Shown here: positions 44,715 to 53,847 of the stretch, piece by piece
Layout of the letters: the number at the start of each line of letters is the position of its first letter
How positions within the stretch are numbered: position 1 is the stretch's first letter
Origin: Candidatus Heimdallarchaeota archaeon
Lineage (GTDB): Archaea > Asgardarchaeota > Heimdallarchaeia > Heimdallarchaeales > Kariarchaeaceae
Direction: 5' to 3'
Assembly: GCA_026702845.1 (NCBI GenBank)
Contig: JADCLS010000001.1
Location: forward strand, 682,001 to 746,000
DNA: 64,000 nt
The notes under the pieces: model-generated
The model's database searches: none
What the model saw: the letters and a program-made list of their open reading frames with translations, nothing else
What the model was told of the DNA's origin: nothing
Position numbers and translations under genes: made by a program

Positions 44715-45569
44715 ATGAGCACAACTCGAATCAAATGTGAACATTTAACCAAAGCGTATACTAATCAATTTGGAATAAATGATATTACCATTGATTTGGA
44801 GTTTAAAGGTCTGGGTCTTCTTGGTCCAAATGGATCAGGCAAAACCACATTAATAAAAACATTATTGGGTATTATTTCTCCAACCAGTGGCAGCTTTACA
44901 TTAGATGTACCAATTGAAGATATTAGGATTGTTTCAGATCAACCTTCTTTACCCGGAAATATGACCATCAATGAATGGATATTTACTTTGGAGAATATTT
45001 ACGGTCAACAACTTCAGGGTGTTGATGTGCAATCAGATTTAGGTCTTCAAGGTAATTGGAAGATAAAAAACCTATCTGCTGGTCAAAAAAGAAAAACTGC
45101 ATTATTATCAGCATTCTATGGAACACCAAAACTTCTGATACTAGATGAACCATCAAATTATCTGGATATTACTACAAGAGAATATGTTCTTACCCTACTA
45201 AAAGCCCATTGTGAGACAACAAAGGCTAATATTATCATTTCAACTCATAATGTTGATGAGATAAGATTATTCGCCTCAGATGTGATTTTGTTGAAAGAAG
45301 GTAGATTAATGGAACATGTAGTTCTAGAAGATGCACAAGCTGAGATGATCTCATTGAAACCCAAAAACCTGGACAGATTATCCAATGAATTGACAAAACT
45401 GGATGTAAAACATCATTACAACAAAACCCTACAAGGTGAGGTGATAAATGCAGAACCAGACAATAATATGTGGTTAGCTGTCAAGAATTACGTAGATAAG
45501 GGAGGTAAAATTTACTCCATGAAGGTTATAGATCTATTAGAAAAAATGATCGAGGACCTCACAAAATAG
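44715..45569 (+). CDS. ABC transporter ATP-binding protein
   Basis: Predicted ATPase of an ABC-2-type exporter. The motifs are Walker A GPNGSGKT (about residues 36-43), Q-loop region with SDQPSLPGNM, signature LSAGQKRK, Walker B LLILDEPSNYLD and the switch His in STHNVDE. The C-terminal ~80 residues are an extension like those of export-type ATPases. It starts the operon ATPase, permease and small anchored protein. It lies about 90 bases after the giant adhesin gene, so export or regulation of that adhesin is possible but unproven. Confidence 0.92.
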   Translation: MSTTRIKCEHLTKAYTNQFGINDITIDLEFKGLGLLGPNGSGKTTLIKTLLGIISPTSGSFTLDVPIEDIRIVSDQPSLPGNMTINEWIFTLENIYGQQLQGVDVQSDLGLQGNWKIKNLSAGQKRKTALLSAFYGTPKLLILDEPSNYLDITTREYVLTLLKAHCETTKANIIISTHNVDEIRLFASDVILLKEGRLMEHVVLEDAQAEMISLKPKNLDRLSNELTKLDVKHHYNKTLQGEVINAEPDNNMWLAVKNYVDKGGKIYSMKVIDLLEKMIEDLTK

Positions 45570-45578
45570 GTGATAAGA

Positions 45579-46292
45579 TTGAGTGTCAGAGAGAAATTTG
45601 CCTATAATTATCTGATGTTTAGGTTTCCAATTGAGTATTTATTGTTAATCGTTCCAGCCATGGTTGGCATTTTGGTCAATATCTTCTTTGTCCCTGAACA
45701 GGAATCTATTGAGATAAATAAGGAATCTCTTGATAATTATATATTCATGAAAACAGATACTATTCTAATATATCAAGAAGTAAGTATTATTATCATGTTG
45801 GCATTTTTTATCTGTTATAGATGGTCTTCTGTTCAGGCTGATAAAAGCTATGGTTTTTGGATGACCCTAGGGATCAAAAGGAGAAAGTATTATATGCTTT
45901 CAATGAGTAAATTTTTGACTATTATCTACTCAAGTGTATTTCTTAGCATATTGATTATAATTTATATTAGTAGAATTACCTTTGATTTGGATATCTTCTT
46001 CAAGTTGATTTTGCTTGCATTAAGCAATGTACTCCTACTGATTACACTTGCTTTCTTATTTGGAACTGTGATTACAAATCCCGAATTAGCAGCTATTCTC
46101 TACATGACCATACTAATTACTAATGTATTTGCAATTACGAATGAGGATAGTATTATCCATCTATTATTCCGACCATTGCTCCATTATAAATTAGATGATG
46201 GATGGATTGGGTTGGCAATATCAATTATATTGGCAGTAATTACCTTTTTTATTGGGTTGAAGCTGCATGAACGTATGGATATCGAGGTGTAA
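45579..46292 (+). CDS. ABC-2-type permease
   Basis: Membrane subunit for the ATPase just upstream. About six TM segments in 237 residues: one at ~20-38, then after an extracellular loop further segments from ~60 onward, ending in a basic-acidic tail (LKLHERMDIEV). TTG 45579 is chosen because the GGTGAT at 45569-45574 is a good Shine-Dalgarno four bases away; GTG 45570 is the alternative and overlaps that motif. The next gene follows the stop by two bases. Confidence 0.75.
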   Translation: MSVREKFAYNYLMFRFPIEYLLLIVPAMVGILVNIFFVPEQESIEINKESLDNYIFMKTDTILIYQEVSIIIMLAFFICYRWSSVQADKSYGFWMTLGIKRRKYYMLSMSKFLTIIYSSVFLSILIIIYISRITFDLDIFFKLILLALSNVLLLITLAFLFGTVITNPELAAILYMTILITNVFAITNEDSIIHLLFRPLLHYKLDDGWIGLAISIILAVITFFIGLKLHERMDIEV

Positions 46293-46294
46293 AA

Positions 46295-46723
46295 ATGAAG
46301 GCAAGAAACATAATACTATCACTTCTCATTATCAATAGTTTACTTTTTCTTAATGTATTCAAGGCAGAAACTGAGGTAACCTTATTTCCTTACCAATCAA
46401 CAGTTATTCTGTACAATGCCTATGATTCAACAATCTTGGTATCAAGTAACGATGATGAGATTATTAATTTGAAGATATCTAAGATTGATCCTAGAACAAA
46501 TTACCCTGTTGATGTTTGGTCAGGAGATATAGTGATTTCAATGGAAATAGATTTAGAAGAGCCAGGTCATTTCTTTCTTGAGTTTTCTACTGAGAAATTA
46601 TGTATCGTTAAAATACGTGATGTATCCTTCCCCATTATTTTTTATGTTTTTAACGGCATTCTCCTCTTAACTTATGTTGGATTTTTATTGAGAGAAAGAT
46701 ATAAAATTGAATATTATGGCTAG
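46295..46723 (+). CDS. Small anchored protein of the ABC operon
   Basis: A 142-residue protein with a signal peptide (MKARNIILSLLIINSLLFLN), an extracellular beta-rich part (VTLFPYQSTVILYNAYDS, GHFFLEFSTEKLCIVKIRD) and a C-terminal TM segment (about residues 109-130) with a charged tail. GAGGTG precedes ATG 46295 and the gap to the permease stop is two bases, so it is translated with the transporter and is probably an accessory component. No family recognised. Confidence 0.65.
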   Translation: MKARNIILSLLIINSLLFLNVFKAETEVTLFPYQSTVILYNAYDSTILVSSNDDEIINLKISKIDPRTNYPVDVWSGDIVISMEIDLEEPGHFFLEFSTEKLCIVKIRDVSFPIIFYVFNGILLLTYVGFLLRERYKIEYYG

Positions 46724-46796
46724 CTATCCTTACAACAGTGTATGAAATATTAAAATCTTATTAGAAAATGAATAATAAAATAAATCAACTCACAAT

Positions 46797-47171
46797 ATGT
46801 TAAGAATGATTTCATTCAATATGTATTCTATGGAATTTAAAGAAAAAATGCTTGAGACAATTGAAAAATGCAAGACAGATTTGAGAAGATTGAGTTTGGC
46901 AGATGGTGTTGTGGCTGATGATGAGAAAGAGCTAATTGATACAGTTGAGGGAAAACTAACCAAATTAACTGATTACTTAAATATGAATGATTTAACAATG
47001 ATGGAATATCTAGGAATGGATATGGTAATCAAAGGAATTGCAGTTGCCAGCTTTGAGAAAGCTAAGGAGGATAACAAAATTTCCGCAGACGAACGAACTT
47101 TGCTGATGAATGTACGAAATTATGTCTTGGTCCTCTCAAACATGATAACTGATGAGCTCAAGAATCAATAA
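46797..47171 (+). CDS. TerB-like small helical protein
   Basis: A 124-residue all-helical protein. It contains LSLADGVVADDEKELI and a second KISADERTLLMNVRNYV, the LADG-x-x-x-x-DE pattern of TerB-like acidic helical domains. It is a clear paralogue of the 53307-53642 protein: both have LSLADG, a M-x-MD-x-x-IK/VK centre and an x-ISxDE...RNYV...LIT-x-ELK end. The function of TerB-like proteins is poorly known (metal or membrane-linked sensing). The start may be 46797 or the ATGs just downstream; no Shine-Dalgarno is seen. Confidence 0.65.
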   Translation: MLRMISFNMYSMEFKEKMLETIEKCKTDLRRLSLADGVVADDEKELIDTVEGKLTKLTDYLNMNDLTMMEYLGMDMVIKGIAVASFEKAKEDNKISADERTLLMNVRNYVLVLSNMITDELKNQ

Positions 47172-47252
47172 TTATACAATAACCAATTAATCCTCCCGAA
47201 ATTCAAAGAGATATGACGAGAGTTATAATCCTTTGTAATTTAGGCATATTAG

Positions 47253-47870
47253 ATGTTTAAGGGTCAGCTATTCAATGTTATAGATCTCACACTTCTTTTC
47301 CGTGATATGATTTTCAATATCAACAAAATGAAATACATGCGAATGATTGATCCCAAATTTCGAGAACGTATTATGTTAGCTGTTACAGTCATTAACCAAT
47401 GTATTTACTGTCAGAATTACCATTCTAAGGTTGCTCTTGCAGAGGGAATTGCTCGAGATGAATTGGACCTTATGTTCAATAATGATTTTAAGGAAGTACC
47501 AGAAGAGCAGTTACGAGCATTAATATTTTCCCAGACCTATGCTCGATATAAGGGGAAACTTGATCTAGATGAACTAGAACTTCTTCAGAAACATTATGTA
47601 CATTATGAAGGAATACTGGCAACTCTTCGTACAATTATGATAGGAAATTCCTATGGTATCGCGTATTATTGCTTAGTACAACGATTGAAGTTTAAACCCA
47701 TCAAAGGAAGCAATTTTCTATTTAATGAGTTAGGTCCCTTGCTTTCTCCTTTGATTTCAGTTCCTCTGCTCCTTCTATTTGTTCCATTTAGTAAATTATT
47801 CCGATTTTCATCTATTCGCATCATTAAGAAACACGATGCAGAAATACCTGCATTACCATTAAACCATTAG
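47253..47870 (+). CDS. AhpD/carboxymuconolactone-decarboxylase-like protein
   Basis: Belongs to the AhpD-like all-helical family. Residues ~28-130 contain FRERIMLAVTVINQCIYCQNYH with the redox/acid CxxC (C50, C53) and His57, as in AhpD-like peroxidase partners. The C-terminal part adds a hydrophobic segment (LLSPLISVPLLLLFVPFSKL), so it may be membrane-associated, which is not usual for the family. Likely function: thiol-based redox reaction; substrate unknown. Confidence 0.8.
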   Translation: MFKGQLFNVIDLTLLFRDMIFNINKMKYMRMIDPKFRERIMLAVTVINQCIYCQNYHSKVALAEGIARDELDLMFNNDFKEVPEEQLRALIFSQTYARYKGKLDLDELELLQKHYVHYEGILATLRTIMIGNSYGIAYYCLVQRLKFKPIKGSNFLFNELGPLLSPLISVPLLLLFVPFSKLFRFSSIRIIKKHDAEIPALPLNH

Positions 47871-48084
47871 TACAATTAATACTGAGAGTAGAATAGTTGA
47901 TATAAGGTCTCTTCACAATCCAGATTTATCGTATACTTACCAACATTGCAATAACCGTCCACAATTATGATTATCTCAATCTGATTAATTGATTGGAATA
48001 AATTACATATATCCTCCAAATTTGCTAGAAAGCTTATTAATCACAATTTATCTCTTTTTTTTTATCCTTTAAGGAGAATAAAAA

Positions 48085-49041
48085 ATGAAAATAAAAATTT
48101 CTTTATTATTGATGGCCATTCTGACATTAGCCACACTTGCTAATGCAGAAGTTATTACCATCACAACTATTGACGATGCAAATGTCGAGGGATTGAAGAT
48201 TGGTGTACAATCTGGTACCACTTCAGACCTATATGCTCAGGATAACCTGAATAAATCAACACTAATGGCGTATGATTCCATTTTGCTTGCTGAGCAAGCT
48301 TTTGAAGCCGGAGATGTACATGTCGTACTAGGTGATAAACCAGTACTTGATGCGTGGATTGCTGATATGGATGAGTACAAGGTTCTTGATACATTCAGCG
48401 AGGAACTATTTGGCCTTGGTGTCAAAGAAGGAGAGGATGATCTCCTCGATGCTTTGAATGCAGCACTTACAGAGATATTCCAGGATACTGGAGCTCATGG
48501 CTATGATGCAATCTATGCTGAAACATTTGATGATCTCCCAGCAGTATATGATGATGGAGATGGAAATTATGCCTATCCTGCAATCGGTGATCTGGATACC
48601 GCTGGAAGATTGAAGGCGATAATTGACGCCGGTACAATTGAGTTTGGCACTGATCCAACGTATCCACCGTTCGAGGAGAAGCTGACTGATGGTACATATG
48701 AGGGTTTTGACATCGATATGATGGATGAGATTGCTCTGAGACTGTCTGCAGAGTATGATACTACCATTACTGTAACAATTGTCGATTCTGATTGGGATCC
48801 AATAATTCCTAACCTAAAAGCTGGTGAATTCGATGTCATCCTATCAGCAATGACAAAAACTCCAGAGAGAGATGCAGAGATTGACTTCACTAGGGCTTAC
48901 TATGGTTCTATCCAGGCAATCGTTGGTCCAGCAGATGGAAAAATCGATCTTGGTGATGATGATGCAGGGTTCCTACCAATTCCTATTGCACCAATTTTTG
49001 CTGCATTAGCTGTTATTCCATTGATTAGAAGAAAAAGATAA
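48085..49041 (+). CDS. Amino-acid ABC transporter binding protein, apparently circularly permuted
   Basis: Surface solute-binding protein of the polar amino acid family (SBP_bac_3). Signal peptide 1-21. Residues ~35-148 match the usual second half of the family: GLKIGVQSGTTSDLYAQ, AFEAGDVHVVLGDKPV, FGLGVKEGEDDLLDALNAAL. Residues ~173-283 match the usual first half: GTIEFGTDPTYPPFEEK, YEGFDIDMMDEIA, IIPNLKAGEFDVILSAMTKT and PERDAEIDFTRAYY. So the two halves are in swapped order. A C-terminal hydrophobic segment (about 297-313, followed by RRKR) resembles archaeal membrane-anchor or sorting tails. AAGGAG precedes the ATG. It heads an operon with a permease (49128) and an ATPase (50816). Confidence 0.85.
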   Translation: MKIKISLLLMAILTLATLANAEVITITTIDDANVEGLKIGVQSGTTSDLYAQDNLNKSTLMAYDSILLAEQAFEAGDVHVVLGDKPVLDAWIADMDEYKVLDTFSEELFGLGVKEGEDDLLDALNAALTEIFQDTGAHGYDAIYAETFDDLPAVYDDGDGNYAYPAIGDLDTAGRLKAIIDAGTIEFGTDPTYPPFEEKLTDGTYEGFDIDMMDEIALRLSAEYDTTITVTIVDSDWDPIIPNLKAGEFDVILSAMTKTPERDAEIDFTRAYYGSIQAIVGPADGKIDLGDDDAGFLPIPIAPIFAALAVIPLIRRKR

Positions 49042-49127
49042 GCAATTAACTAGTTTTCTATAATATATGATATTACGATCATATTTATCTCAATAAAAGT
49101 TAAGAAAATGATATCGTATTCCCGCGT

Positions 49128-50819
49128 ATGTCTAAGACACAGATTCAGACTGGACGATTTGAAAATCGAACTACATTCATTTTTGCATTGATTGTCATTT
49201 TAGCTCTTGTTGTAACTGATGTTAGAGTAATTAGTCAGACTGATGGTACGAGTACATATTGGCTTCTCCCGAATGAACAACCCTCAGATACTTTTACTGA
49301 TGTATTAATGATCTCTCCAACAGAGACTTATTTAACAGGTGAAACTGGAACTATCTATAAGTCTACCAATTATACTAAGAATTATAATGCAGTTTTCAGT
49401 GCTTCTCAAAAATTATCAACAATTGAAGGCAATAGTAGCTTCATGCTTGCAGCAGGCGCTAATGGCCTTGTTTATCAATCAAGTGATGGTGCAATCTGGA
49501 ACCAAATTGTAATTAATGAGCTTATAGGAAAATTGATTACAGATATTGAGATCCAAGGTAAACATGTTTGGATGATTGGTGAATATGGTTTGATTGCATA
49601 TTCTAATAATTCAGCACAAGATTTTGTCATTCAGACCTCACCTAGAATTGAGAACCTCTATGGGATAGATTTTCTAAATGCCTCACATGGATGGATCGTA
49701 GGCGATAATGGAGTAGTTCTTAAAACAACTACGTATGGGAATTCTTGGATCACTATCAATTCAGGAACTACTGTATCTCTGAATAGTATAAATATTGAGG
49801 TTTCAAGTGCCTTGAGAATGTGGATTGGAGGTAATAACGGGACTTTTCTTGCCTCTTATGGTGCCAGTTTTGGTGCTTCCTTCCTTAAAATTGATACAGG
49901 AACAACAGCAAATATTAATGATATCTATTCCCCTATCTTTGGAATTGTATGGGCTGTTGGAGAAGATAGTACAATCCTTGGATTCAGAGGTAATGAATTC
50001 AAGAATAAGCAAGTACTAGAAGATGAGGCAAAGGGAATTAATTTTCTTGCGGTTTATGCATTTGAGAATGAGGCTATAAGTGTTGGAGATAAGATTTATT
50101 ATAACAAAGAAGGTCTAATACCCGCATTTCTAACAGAGAAAAATTGGGAAGACTGGTGGTTTTTCGCAACTGAAGTAGAACCTCTTTTACTTGTGGGAAT
50201 GGTTGCTGCACTTAAAGTAATTGCAGTATCCATAACTCTTGGTTTTCTTATCGGCTTATTCATGGCCACTCTTAGGACGATCAATAATCGACCTCTCAAT
50301 ATCTTTGCAACTGCCTACTCAGATTTATTTAGGAACACACCAATGATTGTACAACTATTCTTCATCACATTTGGATTACCAGAACTGGGATTCAATCCTC
50401 CCTTATTCATTGATGCAGTAATGGGTCTAAGTCTTAATACTGGAGCATATCAATCTGAAATTATTCGATCTGGAATTCAAGCAATTCCACGAGGTCAAAT
50501 GGAAGCAGCCAGATCATTGGGAATGAGCAACATCCAAGCAATGAAGGAAATAATCCTTCCTCAGGCTGTGAGACTGACTATTCCTCCTCTTTCTAATGAA
50601 GCAGTAATTTTATTCCTTAACTCCTCATTACTATCGGTAATTGCTTATGAGGAGATCACTCGTGTGGGTCAGATAGTCGCAAATTCCACGTTTCTCTATG
50701 CTAGAACTTTTCTCTTTGTTGCACTCACGTATTTCATTGTCACCTACTCTATTACCCAGATTTTAAGGCGTGTTGAGAAGAAATTAAAAATACCTGGATT
50801 GGGAGGTGGAGAGATTTGA
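49128..50819 (+). CDS. Amino-acid ABC permease fused to an extracellular beta-propeller
   Basis: Residues ~15-36 are a TM segment. Residues ~45-335 are an extracellular YCF48/BNR-type beta-propeller with repeated TGETGTIYKSTN, GANGLVYQSSDGAIW, GEYGLIAYS and GDNGVVLKTTTYGNSW blades. Residues ~345-555 are a HisM/GlnP-type permease: LFRNTPMIVQLFF, NTGAYQSEIIRSGIQAIPRG and the EAA loop EAARSLGMSNIQAMKEIILP. The ATPase gene starts inside the stop codon region (TTGA overlap). Permeases of this family normally lack a large extracellular domain; the propeller may dock the binding protein or the cell surface (inference). Confidence 0.9.
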   Translation: MSKTQIQTGRFENRTTFIFALIVILALVVTDVRVISQTDGTSTYWLLPNEQPSDTFTDVLMISPTETYLTGETGTIYKSTNYTKNYNAVFSASQKLSTIEGNSSFMLAAGANGLVYQSSDGAIWNQIVINELIGKLITDIEIQGKHVWMIGEYGLIAYSNNSAQDFVIQTSPRIENLYGIDFLNASHGWIVGDNGVVLKTTTYGNSWITINSGTTVSLNSINIEVSSALRMWIGGNNGTFLASYGASFGASFLKIDTGTTANINDIYSPIFGIVWAVGEDSTILGFRGNEFKNKQVLEDEAKGINFLAVYAFENEAISVGDKIYYNKEGLIPAFLTEKNWEDWWFFATEVEPLLLVGMVAALKVIAVSITLGFLIGLFMATLRTINNRPLNIFATAYSDLFRNTPMIVQLFFITFGLPELGFNPPLFIDAVMGLSLNTGAYQSEIIRSGIQAIPRGQMEAARSLGMSNIQAMKEIILPQAVRLTIPPLSNEAVILFLNSSLLSVIAYEEITRVGQIVANSTFLYARTFLFVALTYFIVTYSITQILRRVEKKLKIPGLGGGEI

Positions 50820-51565
50820 GAAAGGATACAGGCACCTTACTTGAGGTAAAAGATCTCCACAAAACCTTCTCAGGTGATGTAAAAGCGGTACAAGGTGTTG
50901 ATTTTGAGGTTCGTAATCAAGAAGTAGTTGTGATTGTTGGGGCTTCAGGCTCAGGTAAATCTACTGTTCTACGATGTATAAACAGGTTAGAACAACCAAC
51001 TCAAGGGATAATCACCTTTGATGGTGAAGATATTACTGAAACAGCTGATATCAATAAAATTAGATCTGAAATTGGCTTTGTATTTCAATCTTTTGAGTTA
51101 TTCCCACATTTAACTGTCCTGCGAAATGTCACCTTGGCATTAGAGCTAGTAAGAAATTTGAAACCTTCTGAAGCTGATGCCAAAGCTCGAGAGGTCCTCA
51201 CTGATCTGGACTTATCTGATAAATTAGATTCATACCCAGGTCAGCTATCTGGTGGTCAGAAACAACGAGTCGCTATTGCTCGAGCATTGGCTATGAACCC
51301 TAAACTTATACTGTTTGATGAACCAACTTCTGCACTCGATCCTGAGCTTGTAGGCTATGTTCTCGATACCTTACGCATGCTGGCAAATAAAGGAATGACA
51401 ATGGTTGTTGTGACACACCAGATCAGGTTTGCTGCTGAAGTTGCTGATTGGGCAGTCTACATGACTGAAGGTAAGATCGTAGAACAAGGAAATGCCAAGG
51501 AGATGCTTTCCAATCCGAAAGAGGAACGTACAAAGCAATTTCTTGCAAGCACTCTAAAAAGATAA
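50816..51565 (+). CDS. glnQ: Polar amino-acid ABC transporter ATPase (GlnQ-like)
   Basis: ATPase of the importer formed with the two genes upstream. The motifs are Walker A GASGSGKST, Q-loop FVFQSFELFPHLTVLRN, signature LSGGQKQRVAIARAL, Walker B LILFDEPTSALDPE and the switch His in VVTHQ. Length 249 is typical for GlnQ/HisP. The TTG start (50816) overlaps the TGA of the permease by four bases, and GGAGGTGG lies seven to eight bases upstream, indicating translational coupling. Confidence 0.95.
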   Translation: MRKDTGTLLEVKDLHKTFSGDVKAVQGVDFEVRNQEVVVIVGASGSGKSTVLRCINRLEQPTQGIITFDGEDITETADINKIRSEIGFVFQSFELFPHLTVLRNVTLALELVRNLKPSEADAKAREVLTDLDLSDKLDSYPGQLSGGQKQRVAIARALAMNPKLILFDEPTSALDPELVGYVLDTLRMLANKGMTMVVVTHQIRFAAEVADWAVYMTEGKIVEQGNAKEMLSNPKEERTKQFLASTLKR

Positions 51566-51586
51566 ATTAACTTTTCTAGATATAAA

Positions 51587-53077
51587 TTAATTTTTATCCA
51601 TGAAGAAAGTGAATATTCCCAGGAATCGGTTGAACCATTTAGGATCAAATTTGTTAGCATAATTCACTTCTTTCTCTTCTAATATTCTCAATATTGGCTT
51701 TAATCTAACTTTAAAATCTTGATAATTGTTTTCCATGCTCCAAGCTGATTCCGCAACAGCGAGTAACCTAGGAAATACTTGCCAATCTGCACGTTCTTGA
51801 TTATCCACCCATTCGGTCCATAAAGGGGCTTCTATTCCAAGAATATTATCATGAAATTCCTCTTCTAATTCCTCAGGTATAGGTGAAAACTGATATGTTT
51901 TTCTTAGTGGTGTCATACGATAATCATAATCCAGATAGTAATGGAAGAATGAAGATTCAACTACTTTTCCCCCAGATCTGAGATGAGATAATAATGCTTC
52001 CTTTCCCCTCATCCAGTGCTGAACCAGTATCCCTTTTTCTAGATTATCAGTTAAAATCTCATTCCAACCCATCATTTGCTTGTCTTTTGATTTGAGAAAC
52101 TTAGCAACTCTATTAGAAAAATAACCCTGTAAATCATCCTCATCAGAAAGACCTTCATCATGTAATCGTTTTTGACAGCTTTCACAAGTTTTCCATAGAT
52201 CCTTAGGTGCTTCATCTCCACCAATATGTATAACCTCACCTGGAAAAAGATTAACAATTTCAGTCAAAACCGTTTCAATAAATGCAAAGGTGCTTTCTTT
52301 TCCTACACACATAATATCCTTAAAGATCCCAAATGTATTGGCTACTGCGTAATTTTCACCTGTACAGCCAAGCTCTGGGTAAGAAGCAAGTGCTGCCAGT
52401 GTATGTCCTGGCATATCAATTTCAGGTATTATGGTTATGTGTCTTGTAGCCGCATATTCAACAATTTCGATAATGTCTTCTTGTGTATAATATCCCTGAT
52501 GAATTTCATTTTTTTTCCCCTTGGTAATAAAGCTCTTTACCCCACCACTCTGTGTCCAATTACGTATTGACCCAATTTCAGTTAGTTTAGGGTATGACTT
52601 GATCTCAATTCTCCACCCTTGATCCTCGGTTAGATGCCAATGAAAAGTATTAAGTTTGAACATAAACATCAAATCAAGATATCGTTTCACAGCTTCCTTA
52701 CCTTGGAAATGCCTACCTTCATCTAACATAAAGCCTCTATACTGAAATCTAGGAGCATCTTTGATAATTAATATTGGTAACAGATTACTGTGACGGTATA
52801 ACTGATAGAGACTTTGCAGAGCGTATTGAATGCCTGATAATCCTCCTGAAATGGAGATTCTTTTGGAATTGATTGATAACGTATAACCTTCTCCTTTATT
52901 GTCTTGCTGAATCTCCACTGGAAATCCATCTGAAGCTACAGGAAGTGAAATAGTATTAATATATTCATCAGATATAGAAAATGAATTGACTTCTATTGTA
53001 CTTCCATCAACTCGAATCTCATTTGGTTTGGGAATGATAGGAATGATCACTAAGAAGGATTGAATTATGATATTCAA
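51587..53077 (-). CDS. Beta-N-acetylhexosaminidase, glycoside hydrolase family 20
   Basis: Predicted to cleave terminal N-acetylglucosamine or galactosamine. Residues ~15-105 are the GH20b-like N-terminal alpha/beta domain (PIIPKPNEI...). Residues ~112-455 are the catalytic barrel: RGFMLDEGRHF, FHWHLTEDQGWRIEI, HITIIPEIDMPGH and the catalytic pair Asp288-Glu289 in IHIGGDEAPKDLW. A C-terminal aromatic WTEWVD motif follows. No signal peptide, so the enzyme is probably cytosolic, acting on imported or recycled sugars. The start may be TTG 53077 or the in-frame GTG 53050. Confidence 0.93.
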   Translation of the reverse strand: MNIIIQSFLVIIPIIPKPNEIRVDGSTIEVNSFSISDEYINTISLPVASDGFPVEIQQDNKGEGYTLSINSKRISISGGLSGIQYALQSLYQLYRHSNLLPILIIKDAPRFQYRGFMLDEGRHFQGKEAVKRYLDLMFMFKLNTFHWHLTEDQGWRIEIKSYPKLTEIGSIRNWTQSGGVKSFITKGKKNEIHQGYYTQEDIIEIVEYAATRHITIIPEIDMPGHTLAALASYPELGCTGENYAVANTFGIFKDIMCVGKESTFAFIETVLTEIVNLFPGEVIHIGGDEAPKDLWKTCESCQKRLHDEGLSDEDDLQGYFSNRVAKFLKSKDKQMMGWNEILTDNLEKGILVQHWMRGKEALLSHLRSGGKVVESSFFHYYLDYDYRMTPLRKTYQFSPIPEELEEEFHDNILGIEAPLWTEWVDNQERADWQVFPRLLAVAESAWSMENNYQDFKVRLKPILRILEEKEVNYANKFDPKWFNRFLGIFTFFMDKN

Positions 53078-53306
53078 TTAATTTATGTTTAAATTGAACC
53101 GGATTTATCTAGGAATTATTGTTTTATTAGCATAGAAGCAGAATAAATTATGGATCATCAAATAAACCATTCAAGATGAATAATCTGAAGTAATGGGATT
53201 TTAATCATATTCATTTTGATTTCAAATGGCTATAATACCCCAATATACCTGTCCATAATACAAACAGATATTTATATAGTAGAGTACATAAGATTGGGTC
53301 GTGTTA

Positions 53307-53642
53307 ATGTTCAAGGATAAATTATCGTTTATGATAGATCAGTACAAAGAGGAATTGACTCAATTGAGTCTTGCTGATGGATATATTTCCAACGATGAGA
53401 TGAATATTCTTATGCTTGTTTCTGATAGAATGGAAGAACTTTCAAAAATTGCCACAGAGCAGCCAACTGTACCCGAATTGATGAAAATGGATATCATCGT
53501 AAAACGCATGGCAATGAATACAATGAATATTGCAAATGCCGATTTCCAAATTTCCTCTGATGAGCAGGCTCTTCTTCTAAAAACTCGAAATTATGTCATG
53601 TCCATTTCCAATTTGATTACTACAGAGCTCAAGACCATGTAA
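53307..53642 (+). CDS. TerB-like small helical protein, paralogue of 46797
   Basis: A 111-residue protein with LSLADGYISNDEMNIL and QISSDEQALLLKTRNYV, the same layout as the TerB-like protein at 46797-47171 (see that entry for the shared pattern). ATG 53307 is preferred over GTG 53301. It stands alone, so the two copies are dispersed duplicates, not an operon. Confidence 0.65.
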   Translation: MFKDKLSFMIDQYKEELTQLSLADGYISNDEMNILMLVSDRMEELSKIATEQPTVPELMKMDIIVKRMAMNTMNIANADFQISSDEQALLLKTRNYVMSISNLITTELKTM

Positions 53643-53847
53643 TTAGAATTATTAACATGAAGTATTCGTTATTTTTCTACATAAACTGATTATTACCAGA
53701 AAGTGAATTTAATGATAAGAAATTTGATTTTGCAGTAATGCGATTCTTCAATAAATGTAGTCGTATTCAACCTAGGTACAATTTTTTATTCTAGATTTAA
53801 TGGGCTAAACATACTCTTTATATATTTTGGCGGTTTATATTTTATAG

